A stretch of DNA of 64,000 nt, from positions 263,795 through 327,794 of the forward strand of contig ARRA01000001.1 of NCBI GenBank assembly GCA_000384935.1, in the 5' to 3' direction. Positions 34,676 to 43,862 of this stretch are shown one piece after another. A program made the position numbers and the translations under genes. Source of the DNA: a gamma proteobacterium SCGC AAA076-P13 (GTDB taxonomy: Bacteria; Pseudomonadota; Gammaproteobacteria; Magnimaribacterales; D2472). Below the pieces are notes generated by a model. The model saw nothing but the letters and a program-made list of their open reading frames with translations. It ran no database searches and had not been told where the DNA came from. Position 1 is the stretch's first letter; each line of letters begins with the position of its first letter.

Positions 34676-35080
34676 CTACTGCTTGGATTCGTAATCTTCT
34701 ATTGCTTGCTTAATTGAATCTTCAGCTAAAACTGAGCAATGAATTTTAATCGGAGGAAGCTCTAAGGCATCAACTATTTCTTTGTTTTTAATTTCCTTAG
34801 CTTCTTCTAGAGTCTTACCAATAAGCATTTCCACTAACTCACTTGAGGAAGCAATAGCTGAGCCGCAACCATATGTTTTAAATTTAACATCCTTAATAAT
34901 ATGAGTATTTCCTTTTGGCTCGCATTTAATTTGCAGTTTCATAACATCACCACAGGCAGGTGCACCAACCATTCCAGTTCCAACGTTTTCCTCTTTAGGA
35001 TCAAATCTTCCCACATTAAATGCTTGAGGATTCTCCAGAGTGTTCTCAAACTTATCAACTACTTTTTTACTATATGCCAT
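34676..35080 (-). CDS. iscU: Fe-S cluster scaffold IscU
   Basis: Scaffold on which IscS-derived sulfur and iron are joined. It has 134 aa. The three ligand cysteines are C43 (APACGDVM), C72 (TYGCGSAI) and C115 (IHCSVLAED), with the conserved Asp in CGDVM. Residues 108-112 read LPPIK, close to the LPPVK motif that HscA binds, although hscBA are not in this operon. It follows iscS by 13 bases. Confidence 0.98.
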   Translation of the reverse strand: MAYSKKVVDKFENTLENPQAFNVGRFDPKEENVGTGMVGAPACGDVMKLQIKCEPKGNTHIIKDVKFKTYGCGSAIASSSELVEMLIGKTLEEAKEIKNKEIVDALELPPIKIHCSVLAEDSIKQAIEDYESKQ

Positions 35081-35093
35081 AAAAGCTCCTACT

Positions 35094-36314
35094 TTAGTGT
35101 GTGTTCCATTTAACAGTATCTAAATCTATACCATCTAAATGCATTTCCCATAATGGAGAAAGTTCTCTCAATCTATCTACAACTTTATTTAAAATAGAGA
35201 GTGTATTCTTTATATCCTCATCGCTTGTAAATCTTCCGAAAGAAAATCTTATTGAACTATGCGCTAATTCATCCTTTCTACCTAAAGCTCTAAGAACATA
35301 TGAAGGCTCAAGACTTGCAGATGTGCATGCAGATCCAGAAGATACTGCAATATCCTTAAGTCCCATAATCAAAGATTCGCCCTCAACAAAATTGAAGCTG
35401 ATATTTAAAATATTAGGAACCTTGTTGTCAAGATCTCCATTTATATACGCATGTTCTATTTTCATTGCTTCTTTAAGAAATTGCTCATGATAAGTTTTAA
35501 TTTTTAAATGATCAGACTCCATTTCTTCTTTTGCAATCTTGAATGCCTCGCCCATACCAACAATTTGGTGAGTAGGAAGAGTTCCAGATCTCATTCCCCT
35601 CTCATGACCACCACCGTGAATTAAAGCTTCGATTCTAACTCTTGGTTTTCTTCTTACAAACAAAGCACCTATGCCCTTTGGGCCATAGGTTTTATGAGCT
35701 GAAAATGACATCAAATCAACTGGGAGTTTTGATAGATCGATATCTACTTTTCCAGTACTTTGGGCTGCGTCTACATGAAAAAAGGCACCAGCTTCTCTGG
35801 TGATATTACCAATTTCTTCTAGGTTATTTAAGGTACCTAATTCATTGTTAATATGCATTATAGATACTAGAATTGTATTTTCTTGCATGGCATTTTTAAT
35901 AGCCTCAGCAGTTATCACTCCTCCCTCATTTGGATCTAAATAAGTTACCTCAAAACCCTCTCTTTCTAATTGCCTGCAAGGGTCTAGAACTGCCTTATGC
36001 TCAATTTTAGATGTAATAATATGATTACCTTTTGATTTATAAAATCTTGCAACACCTTTTATAGCTAGATTGTCTGCTTCTGTTGCTCCCGATGTCCAAA
36101 CTATTTCTCTTGGATCGCAATTTACAAGATTTGCAACATGAGATCTTGCTTCTTCAACAGCATCGTCAGCTTTCCATCCATAACGATGCGATCTTGAGGC
36201 CGGATTTCCAAACTCTCCATCTGGGGTTAAATATTGCATCATTTTTGATGCAACCCTAGGGTCAACTGGGGTTGTTGATGCGTAATCTAAATATATAGTC
36301 GACTGTGTGCTCAT
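35094..36314 (-). CDS. iscS: cysteine desulfurase IscS
   Basis: PLP enzyme that takes sulfur from cysteine for Fe-S clusters and tRNA thiolation. It has 406 aa. The PLP lysine is K208 ([12 protein letters not shown]), the catalytic loop cysteine is C330 ([15 protein letters not shown]), and the C-terminus that docks IscU ends [17 protein letters not shown]. It directly follows iscR. The protein is the normal housekeeping type and not SufS. Confidence 0.99.
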   Translation of the reverse strand: MSTQSTIYLDYASTTPVDPRVASKMMQYLTPDGEFGNPASRSHRYGWKADDAVEEARSHVANLVNCDPREIVWTSGATEADNLAIKGVARFYKSKGNHIITSKIEHKAVLDPCRQLEREGFEVTYLDPNEGGVITAEAIKNAMQENTILVSIMHINNELGTLNNLEEIGNITREAGAFFHVDAAQSTGKVDIDLSKLPVDLMSFSAHKTYGPKGIGALFVRRKPRVRIEALIHGGGHERGMRSGTLPTHQIVGMGEAFKIAKEEMESDHLKIKTYHEQFLKEAMKIEHAYINGDLDNKVPNILNISFNFVEGESLIMGLKDIAVSSGSACTSASLEPSYVLRALGRKDELAHSSIRFSFGRFTSDEDIKNTLSILNKVVDRLRELSPLWEMHLDGIDLDTVKWNTH

Positions 36315-36749
36315 TTAACTTATCTCTCTTAAACTTATATATGGGCTATCGTTAGATTCCACAAGCTTATTTATGGTTATTTTACTTAAATAATTATCTA
36401 CAACTTCATTTAGTTCATGCCATAGATTGTGTGTTTTACATTTCTTTCCGTGGTTACAGTTACTAGAACCATTGCAATTAGTGGCATCAAGGTCTTCCTC
36501 TACTGCATTCATAATATCTTTAATAGTTATTACTGATGGATCTTTGGCATACATATACCCGCCATTCCTTCCTCTTATACTCTTTACAATTCCTGCAATT
36601 CTTAATTTTCTAAAAATTTGTTCAAGATAGGAAAGTTCAATATTCTGATTTTCTGATAAATCAGACAAAGAAACAGGACCAAATGACTCAAGAGCTCTTA
36701 GCTCAGTGAGTGCATTAACTGCATATCTGCTTTTTGTAGTAAGTTTCAC
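36315..36749 (-). CDS. iscR: Fe-S responsive repressor IscR
   Basis: Rrf2-family winged-helix regulator that represses isc when it carries a [2Fe-2S] cluster. It has 144 aa. The cluster ligands sit at C92, C98, C104 and H107 ([17 protein letters not shown]), the E. coli spacing. The start is GTG 36749, giving [14 protein letters not shown] as in other IscR proteins; the ATG four bases upstream is out of frame. No Shine-Dalgarno sequence is seen, and the predicted promoter leaves almost no leader. A type 1 IscR operator lies just upstream. Confidence 0.97.
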   Translation of the reverse strand: MKLTTKSRYAVNALTELRALESFGPVSLSDLSENQNIELSYLEQIFRKLRIAGIVKSIRGRNGGYMYAKDPSVITIKDIMNAVEEDLDATNCNGSSNCNHGKKCKTHNLWHELNEVVDNYLSKITINKLVESNDSPYISLREIS

Positions 36750-36755
36750 GCATGA

Positions 36756-36783
36756 ATTATAAATACTTGACTATTTTAATCAA
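36756..36783 (-). promoter_or_regulatory. predicted promoter of the isc operon
   Basis: Leftward TTGATT (783-778 of 36xxx) and a perfect TATAAT (761-756) are 16 bases apart. Transcription would begin about 6-8 bases further on, at or within a few bases of the iscR GTG, so the message may be leaderless. The -35 lies inside the IscR operator and inside the end of purC. Confidence 0.6.
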
Positions 36784-36787
36784 GTTT
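36763..36787 (-). promoter_or_regulatory. type 1 IscR operator
   Basis: Compared with the known type 1 motif ATASYYGACTRWWWYAGTCRRSTAT, the leftward strand matches at 23 of 25 positions by hand count, and the right half TAGTCAAGTAT is perfect. It overlaps the -35 and spacer of the predicted iscR promoter and spans the purC stop codon. Holo-IscR should repress the operon from here. Confidence 0.8.
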
Positions 36788-37495
36788 TATATTCATACCC
36801 AATCTATCAGCTACTTGATGATAGGATTCAACAACATCACCAAGACCTTGTCTAAATCTGTCTTTATCCATTTTTTTTAAAGTTTCTGAGTCCCATAGCC
36901 TACACCCATCTGGAGTAAACTCATCAGCCAAAAGAATCTTTTCGCCTGTGACACCAAATTCAACTTTAAAATCAACTAATATTAAACCAGAATCTAAAAA
37001 TAGCTTTGAAAGAATCGTATTAACTTTATATGTAAGAAGCTTCATTTCATCAATTTGATGTCTTGTGGCCCAACCAAAAGATAAAATATGCTCATCATTA
37101 ATTAAAGGATCTCCCAACTCATCGTCTTTAAGAAAAAATTCAAATAGAGGACTTTCAAGAATTAATCCATCTTCTGTGCCAAGCCTTCTGCATATTGAAC
37201 CAGAAGCTCTATTTCTAATTACGCACTCTATTGGAAACATAGAAAGTTTATGAACCAAAGAGTCATTATTATTAAGAACTTCAATGTGATGGGTTTCTAC
37301 ACCATTTTTTTCTAAATGATCCATTATGAATGCATTAAACTGATTGTTAACAGAACCTTTTCCCATTAATGCTTCTTTCTTTTTTCCATCAAATGCAGAA
37401 GTATCATCGCTAAAATGCATTACCAGTTGCTCTTGATTTGAGGTTGTATATAAAGACTTAGCCTTACCTTTTGTTATTTCTTGTATTTTTTCCAT
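36776..37495 (-). CDS. purC: SAICAR synthetase PurC
   Basis: Joins aspartate to CAIR in purine synthesis. It has 239 aa. It starts MEKIQEITKGKAKSLYTT and carries SDDTSAFDGKKKEALMGKG (residues 29-47) and the conserved VIRNRASGSICRRLG (about 92-106), ending with DEFTPDGCRLWDSETLKKMDKD. It overlaps bamC by one base. The order dapA-bamC-purC is conserved in gammaproteobacteria. Its 3' end carries the isc operator. Confidence 0.98.
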   Translation of the reverse strand: MEKIQEITKGKAKSLYTTSNQEQLVMHFSDDTSAFDGKKKEALMGKGSVNNQFNAFIMDHLEKNGVETHHIEVLNNNDSLVHKLSMFPIECVIRNRASGSICRRLGTEDGLILESPLFEFFLKDDELGDPLINDEHILSFGWATRHQIDEMKLLTYKVNTILSKLFLDSGLILVDFKVEFGVTGEKILLADEFTPDGCRLWDSETLKKMDKDRFRQGLGDVVESYHQVADRLGMNIKLD

Positions 37496-38475
37496 TAGCT
37501 TAGTGATTCGTTTATTTTTGAAAGTAATTGCTCTGCTTCATCTATTTTATCATTCATTGATCTTGCTCGAACATAGGTTTTATTATTTTTTTCTACAATT
37601 GTTACTTCAAACTGAGCTTCTTCATTGAATGCATTATTGTTATCAGAATTATTTCCAAGACCAAAGAATGATAATAATCCTCCCTCTTCTTCCGTGCTAT
37701 AACTCACATAGAATATACCATCATTTCTATTTTTATCGTTTGTAACAATTTCAGCTACTTGCATGGCCTTGGTTACAGATGACCAAGCTCTATCAAAATT
37801 AAGATTTAATTCAATAACTGTTTGTCCATTTTCAGAATAAAAATTTGCTTTTTTCATTTCATTAAGATTTTGAGCTGCAAGTGAAGTACCAGAAAAATTA
37901 TCGACAGACTCAGCAAAATAATTGACAAGATTTTCGAGCTCTGTCTGAACTAAATCAATATTACTAACTATATCTTGATCGCCTTTGTTAACCAAATTCA
38001 AAAATATTTCAGTAGACGCTTCTTTGATACCATGCTCAATTTTCATAACAAATAGCATAGATTCATCAAAATTTATTTTGATTTCTCCAATATCTGGATT
38101 GGTACTGATTACATCATAATCCGACGTTTCCCAGTAACTTTTTGAAATAGGCCATGAGGTAGATGGAAGTGTTTCTATGTATATCCACATTAACTCACCC
38201 AATCTTCGGAGCTGAACAGAGCTATTACCTGATGATGAAAAAATCTGTCTTGGCTTAGGAACATCTTGATTTTTTAACTCATTATCAATAGCCATAACTG
38301 GATAGTGATTTTCCTTGGATGGAGAAGATAATTCAGAAGGAATAATTATATCAGTTTCGACAATTTCTTCTAAAAAATCATGCTCAGTAGTTGGAAAATA
38401 ACCTTCTGGACCCGTTAAGTAAGAGCATGAGGTTACTAAAAAAAGTGAAAGTACATATATTAAATTTTTATTCAT
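37495..38475 (-). CDS. bamC: outer membrane assembly lipoprotein BamC
   Basis: Lipoprotein of the BAM complex. It has 326 aa. The signal ends in the lipobox LFLVTSC (Cys 17), followed by a flexible acidic region (PTTEHDFLEEIVETD) and two helix-grip domains. The call rests on the lipobox, length and conserved dapA-bamC-purC position; BamC sequences diverge strongly. It overlaps the dapA stop by 4 bases. Confidence 0.85.
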   Translation of the reverse strand: MNKNLIYVLSLFLVTSCSYLTGPEGYFPTTEHDFLEEIVETDIIIPSELSSPSKENHYPVMAIDNELKNQDVPKPRQIFSSSGNSSVQLRRLGELMWIYIETLPSTSWPISKSYWETSDYDVISTNPDIGEIKINFDESMLFVMKIEHGIKEASTEIFLNLVNKGDQDIVSNIDLVQTELENLVNYFAESVDNFSGTSLAAQNLNEMKKANFYSENGQTVIELNLNFDRAWSSVTKAMQVAEIVTNDKNRNDGIFYVSYSTEEEGGLLSFFGLGNNSDNNNAFNEEAQFEVTIVEKNNKTYVRARSMNDKIDEAEQLLSKINESLS

Positions 38476-39362
38476 AATAGTTTTAATTTTATCATCTCTG
38501 ACAGTATTTCTTGATGAAAAGTTTCATCTAATTCCACAAGAGGGAGTCTAATTGCATTCTTGATTAAGTTCATTTTATATAATACCCATTTCACAGGTAT
38601 TGGATTTGATTCAACAAATAATAAACGATATAGGTTGAGATTGAGATCATTTAAGGTTTTTGCCTTTTCATAATCGCCATTTTTAACCGCATAACAAATT
38701 TCAGAATGAGATTTTGGACTGACGTTTGCAGAAACAGATATCACTCCATGCGTTCCTAATAGCATTGAATCCATAAATGTTGGGTCATCTCCAGAGAAAA
38801 CTGAAAAATTGCTATTTGCATTTTGTGATATTTGGACTAATTTTTTTATTCGCGACTCATCATCAACAGCTTCCTTAATACCAATAATATTTTCATGCTT
38901 TGATAGAACAGATACAGAGGAAGGCAATAAATCACAAGCAGTTCTTGATGGAACATTATATAAAATTTGGTCTATATCAACCGCATCAGCTATTGCAGAA
39001 AAATGAGCAATTAAACCATTTTGATTTGGTTTATTGTAATAAGGGGTAACGATGAGGGCAAAATCGGCTCCAAGGCGTTTTGATTCTTTTGTTAAATCAA
39101 TAGCTTCACTTGTTGAATTTGCTCCTGAGCCAGCTATAACTGGAATTCTTTTATTAGTATGCTTTACAGTGAAAGCTATTACATCTAAATGCTCTTTAAC
39201 ATTTAATGTAGCTGACTCACCAGTAGTTCCAACTGAAACTATTCCATCTGTTCCTTGGTCTATATGCCAGTCAATTAAATTTTCTAAACAAATGTAGTCA
39301 ACATCACCATTAGGCAACATTGGGGTCACTAAAGCTACTAAACTTCCTTGTAATACTTGCAT
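38472..39362 (-). CDS. dapA: 4-hydroxy-tetrahydrodipicolinate synthase DapA
   Basis: Condenses pyruvate with aspartate semialdehyde, the first committed step toward lysine and meso-diaminopimelate. It has 296 aa. The substrate loop VGTTGESATL (residues 41-50), the catalytic Tyr in ILYNVPSRTACDL and Schiff-base Lys in GIKEAVDDE are present. It is the first gene of dapA-bamC-purC and is divergent from bcp across a 65-base gap. Confidence 0.98.
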   Translation of the reverse strand: MQVLQGSLVALVTPMLPNGDVDYICLENLIDWHIDQGTDGIVSVGTTGESATLNVKEHLDVIAFTVKHTNKRIPVIAGSGANSTSEAIDLTKESKRLGADFALIVTPYYNKPNQNGLIAHFSAIADAVDIDQILYNVPSRTACDLLPSSVSVLSKHENIIGIKEAVDDESRIKKLVQISQNANSNFSVFSGDDPTFMDSMLLGTHGVISVSANVSPKSHSEICYAVKNGDYEKAKTLNDLNLNLYRLLFVESNPIPVKWVLYKMNLIKNAIRLPLVELDETFHQEILSEMIKLKLL

Positions 39363-39427
39363 GAAAAAAAAATTCGGTAAAAAATAGGACTATACACTAT
39401 TTTTATTAAAAACTTATAAGGAAAAAA

Positions 39428-39898
39428 ATGACTAAAAAACTTGAAGGCAAAAAATGCCCAAACTTCAACGCAGAATGTACTAGCAATTTAAAATTATCCA
39501 ATAATGATTTCTTGGGAAAAATTCTAGTAATATATTTTTATCCAAAAGATAGCACTCCAGGGTGCACAACTGAGGGTCAAAATTTTAGAGATAATTTTAA
39601 AGCCTTCAAAAAACTGAATACTGAAATTTTAGGAGTTTCTCGAGAAAGTATAAAATCTCACGAAAACTTTAAATTAAAGCAAGATTTTCCATTCGAGCTT
39701 TTATCAGATCCAGATGAAAAAGTTTGTAAGGCATTTGATGTCATGAAGCTCAAGTCAATGTATGGAAGACAATACATTGGGATTGATAGAAGCACCTTTA
39801 TAGTTGGCGTAGATGGTAAAATTATTAAAGAATGGCGTTCGGTAAAAGTAACAGGGCATGTCGATGAGGTTCTTAATACTATTAAAGATCTAGGATGA
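39428..39898 (+). CDS. bcp: thioredoxin-dependent peroxiredoxin, Bcp/PrxQ type
   Basis: Reduces peroxides in the cytosol. It has 156 aa. The peroxidatic cysteine is C46 in DSTPGCTTEGQNFRDNF. In E. coli Bcp a resolving cysteine sits five residues later; here that position is Q51, so this looks like a 1-Cys or atypical form. A strong AAGGAA ribosome-binding site precedes the ATG. Its end overlaps the convergent perM-like gene by 9 bases. Confidence 0.94.
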   Translation: MTKKLEGKKCPNFNAECTSNLKLSNNDFLGKILVIYFYPKDSTPGCTTEGQNFRDNFKAFKKLNTEILGVSRESIKSHENFKLKQDFPFELLSDPDEKVCKAFDVMKLKSMYGRQYIGIDRSTFIVGVDGKIIKEWRSVKVTGHVDEVLNTIKDLG

Positions 39899-40936
39899 AG
39901 GCCAGGCGTTCCAGACAGCTTTAATAAAGGTAGCAATTGGAATTGCAAAAAATACACCCCAGAAGCCAAACATATTCCCAAAAATGAAAACTGCAAATAT
40001 AATTGCAACAGGATGAAGCTTCACTGCATCTGAAAAAATTATTGGCACTAATAAGTTACCATCAAGAATTTGTAATAAAAGGTATAGGCTTATAAGGATA
40101 TAAAAGTCGCTTTCGAGTCCAAATTGAAGTAAACCAATAATTACAACTGGAACGGTAACTAAAAAAGCGCCCACATAAGGAATTACTACAGACATCCCAA
40201 CAAGAACAGAAAGCAGTGCAGAGTATTTTAAGCCCACTAAAGAGAAAATTATTGCAGCACAAACACCAACTATAAATATTTCAGTAGTTTTTCCTCTTAC
40301 GTAATTACTAAGCTGTATATCCATTTCTGACCAAATATTAGAGAACATTTCTCTCTTGCCAGGTATTATTTTTGACAACCCATCAAGTATATTTTTTCTA
40401 TCAAATAGAAAGAAGAAAACAAGTATTGGAAATAAGATTATATAAAGCAATATTGTTATTGTGCTTTGTATACCTGCAATCGAGGATTTCACAAGATTTT
40501 GAGTTACTGACGTAAGCTCCGAGCTTACAGCTTGAAAAAAAACAGCAATCTGATCTGATGAGACTAAATCAGGAAATTTGGCAGGCAAAGTTGATACAAA
40601 TTCTAAGAAATTATTAAACAGGCCTGGTATATCTAAGACAAAAGCTTGTAACTGAATATATAGAATTGGTAATAACCATATCAGCATTGCCGCACCAGTT
40701 ACAATAAATATTGTAAAGGTGATAACAAGGGCTACGGAACTACTTACATTCCATGATTCTATTTTTTTTTGAACACCCACAAGCAGATATGCAACTACTA
40801 TACTTATCAAAAATGGAGTAAGTACAGAGCCAAAAAAAGTCATCATCAAAAAAGCACTAAGAATAGCAAATGAAAAAACTATTGTTTCTTCGTTGCTAAA
40901 TATTTTTTTTAAAACAGAATTAATTTGATCAAGCAT
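39890..40936 (-). CDS. perM: AI-2E/PerM-family transporter
   Basis: Inner-membrane protein with 348 aa and about 7-8 helices. The stretch DGNLLVPIIFSDAVKLHPVAIIFAVFIFG near residue 290 and the C-terminal GVFFAIPIATFIKAVWNAW are the family signature. Some members export autoinducer-2 or act as Na+/H+ antiporters; the substrate here is unknown. E. coli perM lies next to bepA (yfgC) near bcp and dapA, and the same grouping is kept here, which supports the name. Confidence 0.85.
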   Translation of the reverse strand: MLDQINSVLKKIFSNEETIVFSFAILSAFLMMTFFGSVLTPFLISIVVAYLLVGVQKKIESWNVSSSVALVITFTIFIVTGAAMLIWLLPILYIQLQAFVLDIPGLFNNFLEFVSTLPAKFPDLVSSDQIAVFFQAVSSELTSVTQNLVKSSIAGIQSTITILLYIILFPILVFFFLFDRKNILDGLSKIIPGKREMFSNIWSEMDIQLSNYVRGKTTEIFIVGVCAAIIFSLVGLKYSALLSVLVGMSVVIPYVGAFLVTVPVVIIGLLQFGLESDFYILISLYLLLQILDGNLLVPIIFSDAVKLHPVAIIFAVFIFGNMFGFWGVFFAIPIATFIKAVWNAWPSS

Positions 40937-41085
40937 ATATATATATTTTAAGTGGGTTAGTGAACTATGTCAGTCATAATATGGTCAAATAAGAAGTAAT
41001 TACTTAATATTGTTCGAATATATTAATCTAAAAAGATTATTTATGTTAGTTTTATGTTCAAATCAAAAAAAATGAATTTTTTAAA

Positions 41086-42522
41086 ATGATTAAAGTATTT
41101 AAATTATCTACTCTTTTTTTTCTTTGCTTATCTATGCAGGGGCAAGCGTTTGAAAAAAAAGATATAGTTCTTCCTGAGCTTGGAGATAGGGTCTCAGGAG
41201 CTGTTTCGTCTGATCAAGAAAAGGCAATTGGAAATGAATTTCTTAAGCAGATATTTGCTCAAGCGCAGACTATTTCTGATCCCTTGATCTATGAATACAC
41301 AGAGCTATTAATATATAGGCTTTCAGAATATAGCCAAGTTCAAGATCGATATTTTAATATTATTTTAATTGACGATAGTAGTTTGAACGCATTTGCAGCT
41401 CCTGGAGGAATAATTGGTGTGAATGGTGGCTTGTTTTTAAATGCAGATAATGAGGGGCAATTCGCTTCGGTTTTATCTCATGAATTAGCTCATTTAAGCC
41501 AAAGGCACTTTGCAAGAAATGTCTTAAAGTCTCAGGATTCTAATCTAGCCTCAGCGTTATTGTTGGTTTCGTCAATAGCGGTTGCAATTCTAAGCAGCAA
41601 CCCTGAAGCAATTTCTTTAGCTCCTGCAATAATGCAGAGTGAAAGTTTGAGATATAGCAGGTTGTTTGAAAGGGAAGCTGACAGAGTAGGTTTTACAAAT
41701 TTAATAAAGGCTGGTTATAACCCAAAGTCTATGGGTGAAATGTTTGAAAACATGAATAATCTAAGAAGACTTTCAGGCGATATTCCACCTGAATTCTTAT
41801 TAACTCACCCTCTATCAACCTCTAGGATTAATGATGCGTTTAACGCAGCTGAAAACTTATCGGATATAGGTACAAAAAAAGATTCTCTAGAGTACTCTCT
41901 AATTAAGTCTAGATTAAAAATTTATTATGAAAAAATACCAGCCAATGCATTAAGGTTTTTTACTTCTCTTCAGAATGAAAACCCCTCTGATGCAAATCTC
42001 TATGGGCTTTCTTTAGCTAATAAAAATTCTGGAAACTTTAAGCAAAGCATTCAACAAATTAATATCCTAGCAAGAAAGTATCCAAAAAATTTATTTATCA
42101 ATACAACAAAGGTTGAAATTTTAAAAGATGCAAAAAAATATGACGATGCCCTGCTTCTTGCAAATAAATTTTTGGAAATATCACCAAAAAATTTTCCACT
42201 ATCAGTAACGAAATCGAAACTTCTTCTTGAAATGGGAGAGTACTTTAATTCTGAAGAAATTATTCGAGATCAAATTTTAAGAAGAAACTCCAACCCAGAC
42301 TTGTGGTTATTGCTGTCAGAAATTCAAAGAGCAAGTAAAAATATTATTGGCTATCATCAAAGTAGAGCTGAATATCTTCTTTTACTTGGAAGAGATGAAG
42401 AGGCATTGAATCAACTAGAATTTGCATTGAAGCTTACTAAAAATAATTTTCAAATTTCAGAAAGCATTCTGACAAAAATAGTTTTAATTAAAGAAAATAT
42501 TAACGCATCTAGGAATCTTTAA
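41086..42522 (+). CDS. bepA: periplasmic metalloprotease/chaperone BepA (M48)
   Basis: Degrades or helps LptD and other stalled outer-membrane proteins at the BAM complex. It has 478 aa. A signal peptide (MIKVFKLSTLFFLCLSMQGQA) is followed by an M48 domain with zinc motif H132-E133-H136 (SHELAHLSQRH) and the third ligand in EREADRVGF near 203. C-terminal TPR repeats fill about residues 270-478. It is divergent from perM, the E. coli arrangement. Confidence 0.95.
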   Translation: MIKVFKLSTLFFLCLSMQGQAFEKKDIVLPELGDRVSGAVSSDQEKAIGNEFLKQIFAQAQTISDPLIYEYTELLIYRLSEYSQVQDRYFNIILIDDSSLNAFAAPGGIIGVNGGLFLNADNEGQFASVLSHELAHLSQRHFARNVLKSQDSNLASALLLVSSIAVAILSSNPEAISLAPAIMQSESLRYSRLFEREADRVGFTNLIKAGYNPKSMGEMFENMNNLRRLSGDIPPEFLLTHPLSTSRINDAFNAAENLSDIGTKKDSLEYSLIKSRLKIYYEKIPANALRFFTSLQNENPSDANLYGLSLANKNSGNFKQSIQQINILARKYPKNLFINTTKVEILKDAKKYDDALLLANKFLEISPKNFPLSVTKSKLLLEMGEYFNSEEIIRDQILRRNSNPDLWLLLSEIQRASKNIIGYHQSRAEYLLLLGRDEEALNQLEFALKLTKNNFQISESILTKIVLIKENINASRNL

Positions 42523-43735
42523 ATTTATCATTGTTAGCAATCTTTAATCCAGCTAAGGACAATAAACCCGCTAAAGGAATTGCCACTAAAGGCATAACAC
42601 TAACTCCAATTGAAGCTATCTTTCCAATTCCCATGAAAATACTGCCTGTTAAATCACCAAACCTAGTTATAAAAGTATCAATAAATACAGAGGATTTATA
42701 TCTATCTGTTTTTTCAAGCTGACTATAAATAATTTCTCTTGATGGTTTATTAAAACCATACTCAAATACTCTAAGTAACGATTGAGCAAAAACAACAACC
42801 GCAACAGATGGCATCAAGCCATAGAGTAAAAAAACTACTACAAATAGCAATCCATAGGTAAGCAAGATTATCCTGATGCCTAATACTGAAATAACAATAT
42901 ATGTTAGAAACAATTGTGTTATTAAAGTTAATGGGGAAACAAGCTGCTCAATTCTTGCAAAAAGTTCAATCCTATCCGGTGATAATTCTGAGTACGACTC
43001 AATTATAGGTATTGCACTTATCCACTGAACGGTCATTAAGGCAGTGAAGAGCCAGGAGTAAATTGCAATAGATTTAACCTCTTTTACAGATAGGATATTA
43101 GATATTGCATCCGACCACTGCCCTCCAACTTCCTTGGTAAGGTTTGAAGACCTATTTGAATTTACAATGTAAATAGCTACCAATATAGCTAAAAATAATA
43201 ATAAGGATGATGCTGCTGCAAATAGCTCTAAACCATAATTAGTAAATGATTGGGAAAGCCTTACAGATATTTCTGACCCAAAAATTGCTCCCAATGAGCC
43301 ACCTGCCATTATAAAACCGTATAATTTTCTAGATTTTAAATCTCTAAATACATTAATTACTAAAACCCAAAATATAGAGACAACAAAAAAAGAATATATA
43401 TTGCACCAGATATAAAAAACTCTACCCAGCCATACTGCCTGCTCAATATCCTCATCACCTAAAGATCTTGAATAGAATAAGAAAAGAAATAGATTAAGTA
43501 TTAAAAAAGAATAGCAGTAAACTATAATTTTTTTAAAATTTGATCTTGAAGCTATCCATGAATATATAGGGTTTATAACAAGCATAGTTAACGCTGTTAT
43601 AGACAAGAGTATCAACAAGAAGTCTTGGCCGTAATTTTCAACAGCCATTTCATTCCTAACGGCTCTCAAAACATACCATGATGAAAGAACTAAGAAAAAT
43701 AAAAAGCTGGTTAGAATTGTATCTTTGATTTTCAT
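42509..43735 (-). CDS. ADP/ATP-translocase-like (NTT/AAA family) membrane carrier
   Basis: A 408 aa inner-membrane protein with about 12 helices. The start LTSFLFFLVLSSWYVLRAVRNEMAV and the late segment NKPSREIIYSQLEKTDRYKSSVFIDTF match the pattern of the bacterial NTP/NDP translocase-like branch (YxLRxxRD start and P-x-RE-x-x-Y/F region with a Y/F-K-x-K-x-x-ID). True nucleotide exchange is known in intracellular parasites; free-living members of this branch have no proven substrate. It lies 24 bases after tRNA-Lys, and its end overlaps bepA by 14 bases. Confidence 0.65.
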   Translation of the reverse strand: MKIKDTILTSFLFFLVLSSWYVLRAVRNEMAVENYGQDFLLILLSITALTMLVINPIYSWIASRSNFKKIIVYCYSFLILNLFLFLFYSRSLGDEDIEQAVWLGRVFYIWCNIYSFFVVSIFWVLVINVFRDLKSRKLYGFIMAGGSLGAIFGSEISVRLSQSFTNYGLELFAAASSLLLFLAILVAIYIVNSNRSSNLTKEVGGQWSDAISNILSVKEVKSIAIYSWLFTALMTVQWISAIPIIESYSELSPDRIELFARIEQLVSPLTLITQLFLTYIVISVLGIRIILLTYGLLFVVVFLLYGLMPSVAVVVFAQSLLRVFEYGFNKPSREIIYSQLEKTDRYKSSVFIDTFITRFGDLTGSIFMGIGKIASIGVSVMPLVAIPLAGLLSLAGLKIANNDKFKDS

Positions 43736-43759
43736 ATAAAAAATATTATGCCTTAAGAG

Positions 43760-43835
43760 TGGTGGGTCGCACAGGATTCGAACCTGTGACCAATTGGTTA
43801 AAAGCCAACTGCTCTACCAGCTGAGCTAGCGACCC
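43760..43835 (-). tRNA. trnK: tRNA-Lys (UUU), CCA encoded
   Basis: A complete cloverleaf of 73 nt plus encoded CCA. The acceptor arms GGGTCGC (43835-43829) and GCGACCC (43770-43764) pair, the D arm is GCTC/GAGC, the anticodon loop is CTTTTAA with anticodon TTT, and the T loop is GGTTCGAATCC. It closely resembles E. coli tRNA-Lys. It sits between cpoB (27 bases away) and the carrier gene (24 bases away), all leftward, so it is probably cut from a longer transcript. Confidence 0.98.
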
Positions 43836-43862
43836 ACGGTTATGCATAATAAAAAAGTGTGA

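Noticed and set aside
43760..43835. tRNA-Lys as an integration site
   Set aside because: No direct repeat of the tRNA 3' end, integrase or cargo genes are visible on either side.
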